A DNA stretch of 26,117 nucleotides from CAZWLY01 sp964634465 (GTDB taxonomy: Bacteria > Desulfobacterota > Desulfarculia > G963662305): assembly GCA_964634465.1 (NCBI GenBank), contig CAZWLY010000025.1, positions 1 through 26,117 on the forward strand, written 5' to 3'. Of this stretch, positions 1 to 7,055 are shown piece after piece. A program made the translations under genes and the position numbers. Numbering within the stretch: the first letter of the stretch is position 1; each line of letters begins with the position of its first letter. The notes beneath the pieces are model-generated. The model had not been told where the DNA came from and ran no database searches. It saw nothing but the letters and a program-made list of their open reading frames with translations.

Positions 1-80
1 AACCTAAACTGTCAGGTAATTACTAACACAGGACATACGAATGAATCTCTCGGCCCTTCCCAGCTATCCGCCGTTGTAAC

Positions 81-98
81 TGAATGATTGTTCAGTCA
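81..98. promoter_or_regulatory. Putative TetR-family operator upstream of acyl-CoA dehydrogenase
   Basis: The 18-bp sequence TGAATGATTGTTCAGTCA is an imperfect palindrome with half sites TGA(A/C)TGA and TCA(G/T)TCA. From memory, it closely resembles operators of TetR-family fatty-acid regulators such as Bacillus FadR (TGAATGA...TCATTCA). It lies 69 bp before the start of an acyl-CoA dehydrogenase gene, where such a repressor would be released by acyl-CoA. No regulator gene is visible in the window, so the partner is inferred. Confidence 0.55.
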
Positions 99-167
99 GG
101 CCCGGAAGTGGTAAGGTGAGGCCCGGTTGGGCACCAACGGTTTCCACCTTGCACCACGGAGGGGGCT

Positions 168-1439
168 ATGTACTACGACGTCCTTTTGGACGAGGCGGCT
201 CGAGGCGTTCGAGACGAGGTCCGGCGCTTTGTCAAGGAAGAGGTCTCGCCCGAGCTGATTCGGGCCATGGACAAAGACGAGATCAGCTATCCCCGCGAGT
301 TCGTCGAAAAGGCGGCGGCGGCCAACCTCTTGGGCCTGCGCTTCGACAAGAAATGGGGCGGCCGGGGGCTTGACTGGACGGCCGAGGCGGCGGCCGAGGA
401 GGAGATCGGCCTGTTGGGTACGGCCTTGGGCTGCGCCTTTGTCATGCCCTCCATCGTCGGCGAGGCGCTTCATGTCTTCGGCACCGACGAGCAGAAGGAG
501 CGCTGGCTCAAGCCCATCCTGGCCGGCCGGCTGATCTCGGCCGAGGCGCTGACCGAACCCCGCGGCGGCTCGGACTTCTTCGGCGCCACCAGCCGGGCCG
601 AGGACAAAGGCGACCACTTCCTGGTCAACGGCCAGAAACGGTTCGTGGTCGGGGGCACCGAGGCCGACCTCTTCTTGGTCTACTGCCGGACCAATTTCGA
701 CCCCGACGCCCACCCCCACCAGTCTATCAGCGCCCTCATCATCGAGCGCGGCGAAGGGGTGGAGGCCGAGTACACCTACGGCCTGATGGGCTCCCGGGGC
801 GGCGGCACCGGCCGGTTGGTGTTCAGAAACGTCAAGGTGCCCAAGGAGAACCTGATCGGCCCCCTGCACGGCGGCGGGCTGGTCTTCAACCGGATGATGA
901 TCCCGGAGCGGATGACCTCGGCCGCGGCCAGCCTGGGTATGGCCCGGGCCGCCTTGGAGATCGCCGCCAGATACAGCGACAAGCGCTTCGCCTTCGGCCG
1001 GCCCATCCGTCGCTTCCAGGCGGTCAACTTCATGGTCGGCGAGGCCGTCACCCAGCTCGACGCCGCCCGGGCTCTGGTCTATCTGGCCGCCAGGGCGGTC
1101 GATGACGGCGCAGCCAACGCCCGGCGGCTGGTCAGCGAGGCCAAGAAGTTCGCCACCGACATGGCCTGGCAGGTGGCCAACCAGGCGATGCAGATCATGG
1201 GCGGCATCGGCTACACCGACGTCTATCCCATCGAGAAGATCGTTCGCGACACCCGCTTGACCCAGATCTGGACTGGGACCAACGAGATCATGTTGAACCT
1301 CGTCCAGCACGAGTACTACCGCGAGCTCCTTGAGGGCGAGGCGGTAAGTCGCGACGTCGAGGCCGACGCCGCCAGCCATGGCGACGATACCGAGAAGTGC
1401 TTTACCGACGAGGATATGTGGCGGGTCCATGAGGGCTGA
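168..1439 (+). CDS. Acyl-CoA dehydrogenase, helix-G glutamate type
   Basis: This 423-residue flavoprotein would introduce the alpha-beta double bond in an acyl-CoA thioester and pass electrons to an electron-transfer flavoprotein in the cytoplasm. Family motifs are present in order: LTEPRGGSD near residues 128-136, YSDKRFAFGRPIRRFQ near 269-284, and GGIGYTDVYPIEKIVRDTR near 345-363. The usual catalytic glutamate position in IYEGT is threonine here (IWTGTNEI, T369). A glutamate in IPERM (E247) lines up with the base used by long-chain and isovaleryl-CoA dehydrogenases, so catalysis is probably kept. The C-terminus has an acidic extension of about 35 residues. The ATG at 168 follows a GGAGGGGG ribosome site. 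A small ferredoxin gene follows after 30 bp, and a TetR-type operator lies upstream. The substrate cannot be read from sequence. Confidence 0.93.
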   Translation: MYYDVLLDEAARGVRDEVRRFVKEEVSPELIRAMDKDEISYPREFVEKAAAANLLGLRFDKKWGGRGLDWTAEAAAEEEIGLLGTALGCAFVMPSIVGEALHVFGTDEQKERWLKPILAGRLISAEALTEPRGGSDFFGATSRAEDKGDHFLVNGQKRFVVGGTEADLFLVYCRTNFDPDAHPHQSISALIIERGEGVEAEYTYGLMGSRGGGTGRLVFRNVKVPKENLIGPLHGGGLVFNRMMIPERMTSAAASLGMARAALEIAARYSDKRFAFGRPIRRFQAVNFMVGEAVTQLDAARALVYLAARAVDDGAANARRLVSEAKKFATDMAWQVANQAMQIMGGIGYTDVYPIEKIVRDTRLTQIWTGTNEIMLNLVQHEYYRELLEGEAVSRDVEADAASHGDDTEKCFTDEDMWRVHEG

Positions 1440-1469
1440 GCGGCCGGCGGCGGTCGAGAGGGGCGGGCC

Positions 1470-1646
1470 ATGGCCCACGTGATCGATCCCAAGCGCTGCG
1501 ACGGCTGCGGGAGCTGCGCTGAGGGGTGCCCGATGGAGGCCGTGGTCGCCGAGGAGACGGGGCGCTGGCGGATCGACCCGGCGCTTTGCACCGACTGCGG
1601 CGAGTGTCTGGACGTCTGCCCGGCCGACGCGGTCAGGGGGTCGTAG
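1470..1646 (+). CDS. Small 2[4Fe-4S] ferredoxin
   Basis: This 58-residue protein carries two classical CxxCxxCxxxC motifs, at C10-C13-C16-C20 and C40-C43-C46-C50. Each last cysteine is followed by proline (CP), as in clostridial-type 2[4Fe-4S] ferredoxins. The whole protein is little more than the two cluster loops, matching the 55-60 residue length of that family. The ATG is 30 bp after the acyl-CoA dehydrogenase stop, with GAGAGGGG upstream, so the two are probably co-transcribed. It would carry low-potential electrons in the cytoplasm. A direct link to the dehydrogenase is an inference from position, because such dehydrogenases normally use an electron-transfer flavoprotein. The stop lies 5 bp from the convergent stop of the next gene. 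Confidence 0.88.
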   Translation: MAHVIDPKRCDGCGSCAEGCPMEAVVAEETGRWRIDPALCTDCGECLDVCPADAVRGS

Positions 1647-1651
1647 GGCGG

Positions 1652-2137
1652 TTACTTCTCCTTGGTCACCTTGGTCAGGCCGCGTTTCTGAAGGACTCTG
1701 ATTCGAACCTTGCCCCGAAGGGCCTGGAAACGGAGCCTGGGGCAGCCGGTGGGGTTGCATTTCTCGGCGGGAGTCCAGAAGCGGTCGGTCCAGAAGCGGA
1801 CGGTGTCCTGCAGGTCGTCGGCCGCCCAGACCGGTTTGAGAATCTCGGGGGAGGCCGGCTGGCTGACCAGGAGATAGACCGTGACCGGCCGCTCGAGCGG
1901 GGTGATCTCCACGAACAGCCCCTTGTCCCTGTTCATCCGCCAGGTGACCTGACGCCGGATGTGGCCGAAGGGGGCCAGCTCGCGCACGTCGCCGACCCTG
2001 GGCCAAATGCCCTGGCCGTGTTCCCGTCGCCAGAAGATGTAGTCGCGCTCCCGAATGCCGTGGGCCTGCCCGCCGGCCGGGGCGGGGATGAACAGGACGG
2101 CGGCTGTCAGGGCGATCAACGGGACCAGGCGGGGCAA
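1652..2137 (-). CDS. Small secreted protein of unknown function
   Basis: This 161-residue protein is not recognised. The first 25 residues (MPRLVPLIALTAAVLFIPAP then AGGQA) form a Sec signal peptide with a likely cut after AGGQA, so the product should be periplasmic or secreted. The mature part is basic, with a single nearby cysteine pair (CNPTGC) that could form a disulfide. It has no recognisable catalytic motif. The start appears to be TTG at 2137, preceded by GGAGGTTAGC. The start lies 1 bp beyond the stop of the ExeA-like ATPase gene, so it is the last gene of the exopolysaccharide unit and probably translationally coupled. A role in envelope or polysaccharide export is inferred only from context. 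Confidence 0.7.
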   Translation of the reverse strand: MPRLVPLIALTAAVLFIPAPAGGQAHGIRERDYIFWRREHGQGIWPRVGDVRELAPFGHIRRQVTWRMNRDKGLFVEITPLERPVTVYLLVSQPASPEILKPVWAADDLQDTVRFWTDRFWTPAEKCNPTGCPRLRFQALRGKVRIRVLQKRGLTKVTKEK

Positions 2138-2138
2138 G

Positions 2139-3350
2139 CTAACCTCCGCCGGGCGGATTGATCGGGTTGGTCTGGGCCCGCCCCGGCGCGGAGGCGCTCG
2201 GCGGGACGCCGGGGCTGCCGGGCGGCGGCATGTTGGCCAGGTAGAACCAGGCGCTCAATGCCAGTGAGGCCAGGGCCAGACAGAGCAGGATCAACGGCCA
2301 CATCCAGCCGCCCCGGCGCTTGGGCGCGGTCGCTTTCCCGGCCGGCGGCGCGGCGGCCGGCCCGGATTCCTCGGGCTCGGTTTTGATCGCCTCCGGTTGC
2401 TCCGGCTCGCCTGGTTGGGTCTCGCCGGCCTCGATTTCGGGCCCGTCGTTGACCGCCGGCGCGTCTTGGAGGGCGGTCAGTCTGGCCGGTCCGGTCGGAG
2501 GAGCCGTCTCGGCCCCCAATCTGACGGGCGGTGCGCCCGGCGGCGCGTCCTGGCCCATGACGTCGCCGATGGCCTCGATGACGTCCTCGGCCTCGACCTT
2601 ATCGTGGTCGGCGGCGAAGGCTTCCAACAGCGCCGCGTCGCAGATCTGGTTGATCACCCTGGGGGTGCCTCCGGCGGCCTGGATCACTCGGCGCAGCGCC
2701 TTGGGGGTGAATATCTCCTCGGAACCGCCGGCCGCTTTGAGGCGGTGGGCGATGTAACCCAAGGACTGGGCCTCGTCCATGGGCTCCAGCGTCTTGAACA
2801 TGGCCACCCGCTGGCGAAGCGGCAGCATCTCCGGCCGGCCCAGCTTGTCGGTCAACTCCGGCTGGCCCAGGAGGATGGTCTGGATCAGCTTGGCGGTCGG
2901 GGTCTCCATGTTGGTCAAGAGGCGGATTTCCTCCAGGAGCTCGTCGGTCAGGAACTGGGCCTCGTCGATTATCAAGACGCACCGGCCGCCGTCGTGGTGA
3001 ATCTCGGTCAGCCTCTTTTGGACCTCGTCCACCAGAAAGATGTGGGGCTTGTCGACGTTCTCTATGCCCAACTGGCTGGCCACGTAGGCCAGCATCTCGG
3101 CCGCGCCGCCCTCGGGGTGGAGCAGGCTGATGACCTTGGTTCGCTCCGGCAGATACCGGATTACCGTCCGGGACAAGGTCGTCTTGCCCGAGCCGATCGC
3201 CCCGGCGAGAACCATCAGGCCCTTTCTGGAGACCACGCAGTGGATCATCACCGCCAGGATCTCGCGGTAGGTGTGGCCCATGAAGAAGAACGCCGGATCG
3301 GGCGTGTTCTCGAAGGGATGGGCCTGCAATCCAAAGTGTTCCAGATACAA
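2139..3350 (-). CDS. ExeA/GspA-like membrane-anchored AAA ATPase (PEP-CTERM-locus type)
   Basis: This 403-residue ATPase of the ExeA/GspA family starts YLEHFGLQAHPFENTPDPAF, the typical N-terminus of the secretion ATPases found in PEP-CTERM/exosortase exopolysaccharide loci. Walker A is GAIGSGKTT (residues 50-58), Walker B is CVLIIDEAQ (124-132), and a sensor-2-like GTPRVIN lies near 228-234. A proline- and glutamate-rich linker (about 267-345) leads to one membrane segment near 349-371 and a short proline-rich tail. There is no peptidoglycan-binding domain as in ExeA itself. The start is TTG at 3350 with GAGAGG eight bases upstream, which gives the family-standard N-terminus. It sits between the beta-helix and small secreted protein genes. 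Its role is probably energy-dependent assembly or regulation of export; the precise function of this subfamily is not settled. Confidence 0.87.
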   Translation of the reverse strand: MYLEHFGLQAHPFENTPDPAFFFMGHTYREILAVMIHCVVSRKGLMVLAGAIGSGKTTLSRTVIRYLPERTKVISLLHPEGGAAEMLAYVASQLGIENVDKPHIFLVDEVQKRLTEIHHDGGRCVLIIDEAQFLTDELLEEIRLLTNMETPTAKLIQTILLGQPELTDKLGRPEMLPLRQRVAMFKTLEPMDEAQSLGYIAHRLKAAGGSEEIFTPKALRRVIQAAGGTPRVINQICDAALLEAFAADHDKVEAEDVIEAIGDVMGQDAPPGAPPVRLGAETAPPTGPARLTALQDAPAVNDGPEIEAGETQPGEPEQPEAIKTEPEESGPAAAPPAGKATAPKRRGGWMWPLILLCLALASLALSAWFYLANMPPPGSPGVPPSASAPGRAQTNPINPPGGG

Positions 3351-3375
3351 GGGTGACGCCTCTCTAGTCGGTTCC

Positions 3376-4668
3376 TTAATCGGCCGGCCTCGGCCCGGGC
3401 CACGGCGGCCGGCTTCCCGCGCCGGGGCCGGCCTCGGGACGGGAGGCCTTGGTCTCGGGCGTGTAGGCTTCTTTATAACAAACCGTTTCCGGTTGCAACT
3501 CTTTGAAAAAGGCCGGGGCCGTCACCGGCCGGCCGTTTACCTGGAAGGCGCACTTGGGACCGAAGAAGCGGTTGCCGGAAAACCTGACCCGGCCGGCGGG
3601 GCCGTCGATTCTGACCTGGACGGCTGACGGCGCGGACAAGACGTTGCCGACCACCGTCACCCGTTTCACCCCGGCCTTGAGCCACAGGTTGCCCCTGTTT
3701 TCCCTGATCAAATTGCCCTGGAGGTGGATTCTGTCCGGCTTGAACTTCGAGGCGTTGATCTCCACCCCGGCCAGATTGTTGGCCGCGATCAGGTTGTCCA
3801 GGATGGCGATCCGCTCGGTCGGGTTCGTCCCGGCGACGACCACGCCGGAGCGGCCGTTGGCGATCAGGACGTTGTCTTGGATGAGGTGGTCGGAGTAGCC
3901 GACCCTGACTCCCGAACCGAAGGCGTTGTCCCGGCAGAGGTTCCTGATCACCCGGTTGTTCCGGCCGATGAGGTAGATGCCGTGATCGTATGGGGTGCGC
4001 CGGCCGTTGGCCACGAAGGCGTTGCCGACGATGGTGTTCTCGGAGCCGTGGATGAGGATGCCCTGGGAGAGATTGCGGAAACTGAAGGAGTTCCTGACCA
4101 CGTTGCGCCTGCCGCCCAGCCCTCGCTTGTTGGGGCCGATGAAAAACCCGGAGCTTTTCGAGTCGAAGCTCCAGCAGTTCTCGATCAGGCTGTCCTCGGC
4201 GCCCACCAGGGAGATGTTGTGGGAGGTGGAGCCGGACACCTTGAGCCGGCTCAACCGTATCCGGCGGGAGTCGATCAGCTTGATCCCGCAGCCGGTGAAC
4301 CCTTCCAAAGCCAGATCCCTGATGACGATGTATGATTTTTTCTCCAGTAAAAATCCATATTTGTTGCCGCCGGCCGCCAGAATGGTCTTCTCCGCCCCGG
4401 CCCCGGCGATGGTGATCGGCTTGCCCGGCCGGCCCGATCGAGCCGGGCTCATCCGATCCGGCGGGAAGTGGACTCCCGGAGCGAGGCCGATCAGGTCGCC
4501 GGGCTCGGCTTCGGCCAGGGCCTTGGTCAGCCCGGAGCGATCCCCAGGATCGATGGACCACTGCCGGGCTTGGCCGGTCCGGGGCCAGGTCGAGGCGAGC
4601 AAGACGGCCGCAGCCAGGAGGACGCCCCACTTTTTGGCCGATCGAGCTACAGCCGGATTAGACCCCAT
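3376..4668 (-). CDS. Secreted right-handed parallel beta-helix protein
   Basis: This is a 430-residue protein with a signal peptide (residues 1-35, ending TGQA). It is followed by a long right-handed beta-helix made of PbH1-type repeats (roughly residues 60-390) of the form N-x-[IV]-x-x-N, for example NTIVGNAFVANGR, NRVIRNLCRDNAF and DHLIQDNVLIANGRSG. This fold is used by periplasmic polysaccharide lyases, C5-epimerases (AlgG-like) and NosD-type proteins. Within an exopolysaccharide locus, trimming or epimerising the polymer is the likely role, but no catalytic residues can be assigned. The reading frame runs upstream of the chosen start through the WecG-like gene, but the signal peptide and GAGGGAG six bases before the ATG at 4668 fix this start. 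It overlaps the WecG-like gene by 22 bp. The tail is proline- and glycine-rich. Confidence 0.85.
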   Translation of the reverse strand: MGSNPAVARSAKKWGVLLAAAVLLASTWPRTGQARQWSIDPGDRSGLTKALAEAEPGDLIGLAPGVHFPPDRMSPARSGRPGKPITIAGAGAEKTILAAGGNKYGFLLEKKSYIVIRDLALEGFTGCGIKLIDSRRIRLSRLKVSGSTSHNISLVGAEDSLIENCWSFDSKSSGFFIGPNKRGLGGRRNVVRNSFSFRNLSQGILIHGSENTIVGNAFVANGRRTPYDHGIYLIGRNNRVIRNLCRDNAFGSGVRVGYSDHLIQDNVLIANGRSGVVVAGTNPTERIAILDNLIAANNLAGVEINASKFKPDRIHLQGNLIRENRGNLWLKAGVKRVTVVGNVLSAPSAVQVRIDGPAGRVRFSGNRFFGPKCAFQVNGRPVTAPAFFKELQPETVCYKEAYTPETKASRPEAGPGAGSRPPWPGPRPAD

Positions 4669-5396
4669 CGCTCCCTCAAGACGTTGACGATAAAGATGCT
4701 GTTGCCCCAGACGTAACGACCGAACAGCCGTCTCGGTTCCTGAAAGAGCCGGTACAGCCACTCCAGCCCGGTGTCGGCCATCCACTTCGGACAGCGCTTC
4801 TTGAGGCCGGCCAGGTACTCGAAGGCCGCCCCGGCGGTGATGAACACCTTGGCCTCGATCTTGGCCGCATTGGTCAAGAGCCAACGCTCCTGCAGGGGCA
4901 TGCCCAGGGCCACGACCAGAATGTCCGGTCGAAGGCGGTTGATCTCCTCGATGACCGCCTCGTTCTCCGGCCCGTCCTTGTCGAAGTAGCCGTGCCGCGC
5001 CCCGAGAATCGCCACTCCCGGCGCGTGCGCTCTCAGTCGCCGGGCCGTCTCCTCGGCCGCGCCCTCCGGTCCGCCCAGGAGATAGAGGCTCAATCCCTCC
5101 CGGGCGCAGTACTCGGCCAGCAGCCAGCCCCAATCGGCCCAGGTCAGCCGGCCCGGGACGCGGCGGCCCAGCAGCCGGGCCCCGAGGACCACCCCGACGC
5201 CGTCGACCCGGACCAGGTCGGCCCGGTTGTAAAACTCGCCCAGCCAGTCGAGCTTGCGGGCCAGGTTGAGGCCGTGCACGTTGCCCGAGAGCACGAAGCC
5301 GGGCCCGCCGGATTCGACCAGGCGTTTGATTTCATCATGCAACTCCCCAGGCGTAGCCGGGGTGACTTTGATGCCCAGAATGGTGAGCGTCTCCAA
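4647..5396 (-). CDS. WecG/TagA/CpsF family (GT26) glycosyltransferase
   Basis: This roughly 249-residue member of the WecG/TagA/CpsF family transfers a sugar (ManNAc, ManNAcA or glucose in known members) from a nucleotide donor to a polyprenyl-linked acceptor at the inner membrane. Family signatures are ILGIKV at the N-terminus, GNVHGLNLAR, RVDGVGVVLGARLLG, PDILVVALGMPLQERW and a C-terminal GLEWLYRLFQEPRRLFGRY block. I chose TTG at 5396 because AAGGACGG lies just upstream and the protein then begins ETLTILGIKV, as in its relatives. A GTG at 5435 would add 13 residues but has no ribosome site. It is the first gene after a 200-bp gap and may carry its own promoter. The donor sugar is unknown. 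Confidence 0.88.
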   Translation of the reverse strand: METLTILGIKVTPATPGELHDEIKRLVESGGPGFVLSGNVHGLNLARKLDWLGEFYNRADLVRVDGVGVVLGARLLGRRVPGRLTWADWGWLLAEYCAREGLSLYLLGGPEGAAEETARRLRAHAPGVAILGARHGYFDKDGPENEAVIEEINRLRPDILVVALGMPLQERWLLTNAAKIEAKVFITAGAAFEYLAGLKKRCPKWMADTGLEWLYRLFQEPRRLFGRYVWGNSIFIVNVLRERWGLIRL

Positions 5397-5595
5397 AAGA
5401 CCGTCCTTACGGGCCCTTGGGGAAGATGTTAACACGCGCTGGAGGTTTTGGTAAACCGGCCCTCAGCCCGCTCCGCCGCCCGAGACGGATCGAAGGCGGT
5501 TGGTCAACGGACAACACCTCGATCACTCTACTAGACATTACGGCCCGGATCAATCGGATCGGGCTAGAAGACGAAACCCGGTGTTCGGGCCGCAA

Positions 5596-5638
5596 GCCCG
5601 CCCCGCCGGTGCTCCGGCCCTCGATTCGAGGGGCGGGC
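5596..5638. repeat. GC-rich inverted repeat after the radical SAM gene
   Basis: GCCCGCCCC (5596-5604) and GGGGCGGGC (5630-5638) are perfect inverted repeats. They enclose a nested CCCTCGATTCGAGGG palindrome, so two alternative hairpins are possible. The structure lies 2 bp beyond the stop of the radical SAM gene, and read on the minus strand it could slow or end transcription. There is no T-tract after it, so it is not a standard intrinsic terminator. Confidence 0.4.
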
Positions 5639-5639
5639 G

Positions 5640-7037
5640 TCATACCGAACGAATCATGCTGACGATCTTGTCGGCGATCTTGCGCCAATGACGCCATTGA
5701 ATCCGGCCCGATTTGAGATAGAGATAGCTCTGCAACAGCATGCCCTTGAGCCTGAGCCGCTTGAGCGTCTTTTCGTCCACGCCGGGCAGGTCGAAGTGGA
5801 GCTCCCACATGTTGCGCACCCTGGGCCCTTCTTTCATCAAGCCGTGGCGCTTGACGATGTCGTAGAGCTCGGCGCCGGGAACGGGCGTCGCTACCTGCCA
5901 GGACATGTAGTCCAGCAGTCTTTCGCCGACCAGCCGGCGGACGAACTTCAAGCTCTGCTCGACCTCCTCGACCGTCTCGTAGTTCAGCCGGCCGTCTTCC
6001 TCCCAGGCCTGGAACATCATCATGAAGCCGAAGACTTTGATCCCTCGCGCCTTCAAGGTCCGACAGGTGGACTCGACCTGGGCGGTGGTGATGTGTTTCT
6101 TGATGCCTTTCAGCACCCGGTCGTTGCCCGACTCGATTCCCAAGTGGACCAGCCAGCAGTCGATCTCGGCCAGGGCGTCGGCCAGCTCGTCGGTCATTTT
6201 GTCGGCCCGGAGGTTCATCTGGAAGGCCATGTCGTCGACGCCCAGGGCCTTGATCGCCCGGCAGACCGCCAGCGCCCAGTCGAGATCAATGTTCATCTCG
6301 TCGGAGCGGATGTAGAGTTCCCGAAAGCCCTTCTCGTAAAGGAGGGCGATCTCGGCGGCCAGGTTGTCCGGCGAGCGGTGGCGATAGTGGGGCCTGGCCG
6401 CCTTCCAGACCGGGTTGGAGCAAAAGACGCACCGAAAGGGGCAGCCCCGGCTGGCCAGGACGGCCGTGGCCGGCGAGTTCTTCCGGACCTGGGGGCCCAG
6501 AAACTCGTCGAGGCCGATGAGGTTCCAGGCCGGTATCGGTATCTCGTCCAGATCGGCCAGGGGCGGCCGGGGGGGCGAGAACTTGACCCGGCCGGCCTCC
6601 CGCCAGGCCAGGCCCGCAACGTCCTGGGGCTTGAGCTCGCCGCGTCTCAACCTCAGGACGTCGGCGAAGGTCGCCTCGCCCTCGCCGATGGCGCAGTAAT
6701 CGGCCGCGGTCTCGGTCAGCACCTCCTCGGGGGCGATGGTGGCGTGGGCTCCGCCGCAGATGATCGGCAGTTCGGGGAAGCGTTCCTTGACGCCGTCGAT
6801 GGCGGCGTAGGCGTTGGTCTTGCCGATGGAGGTGAACGACAACCCGAGCAGATCCGGTCTGAACTCGTCGATGGCCTTGATGAGACCGTCGAGGTCGTCG
6901 TCGGCCGGCCGGTATCTGAACTCGACGCCGTCGAGCCGATGCCGGGCGTAGGAGATCAGGTAAAGCAGGCCCAGGTTGGGATAATTCCGCTCCAGGTTGT
7001 CGATGATGAGCGGAGGATCGGCCAGAAGGACGCGCAT
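5640..7037 (-). CDS. B12-binding radical SAM protein
   Basis: This 465-residue protein has an N-terminal cobalamin-binding-type domain (about 1-150) with PNLGLLYLISYAR and CGGAHATIAPEEVL (94-107). A radical SAM core follows with the cluster motif CPFRCVFC (C199, C203, C206), preceded by ASRG. GIESGNDRVLKGIKK is a SAM-contact strand typical of this class (as in MiaB and HpnJ-like enzymes). Family members methylate or rearrange unactivated carbon in lipids, sugars, peptides and cofactors. The ATG at 7037 has GGAGA upstream, and the next gene lies 18 bp before it, so it belongs to the exopolysaccharide operon. A modification of a repeat-unit sugar or of a lipid is inferred from context. Whether cobalamin is really bound cannot be judged from sequence. 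Confidence 0.88.
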   Translation of the reverse strand: MRVLLADPPLIIDNLERNYPNLGLLYLISYARHRLDGVEFRYRPADDDLDGLIKAIDEFRPDLLGLSFTSIGKTNAYAAIDGVKERFPELPIICGGAHATIAPEEVLTETAADYCAIGEGEATFADVLRLRRGELKPQDVAGLAWREAGRVKFSPPRPPLADLDEIPIPAWNLIGLDEFLGPQVRKNSPATAVLASRGCPFRCVFCSNPVWKAARPHYRHRSPDNLAAEIALLYEKGFRELYIRSDEMNIDLDWALAVCRAIKALGVDDMAFQMNLRADKMTDELADALAEIDCWLVHLGIESGNDRVLKGIKKHITTAQVESTCRTLKARGIKVFGFMMMFQAWEEDGRLNYETVEEVEQSLKFVRRLVGERLLDYMSWQVATPVPGAELYDIVKRHGLMKEGPRVRNMWELHFDLPGVDEKTLKRLRLKGMLLQSYLYLKSGRIQWRHWRKIADKIVSMIRSV

Positions 7038-7055
7038 GGCTTGTCTCCGATTCTC

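Noticed and set aside
96..2006. Long minus-strand open frame antisense to the acyl-CoA dehydrogenase
   Set aside because: Low-complexity Gly/Pro/Asp-rich product; it is a shadow caused by high GC content in codon third positions of the well-supported plus-strand gene.
3376..5133. Extended 585-codon version of the beta-helix gene
   Set aside because: The first 155 codons are a shadow of the WecG-like gene; the signal peptide and ribosome site place the start at 4668.
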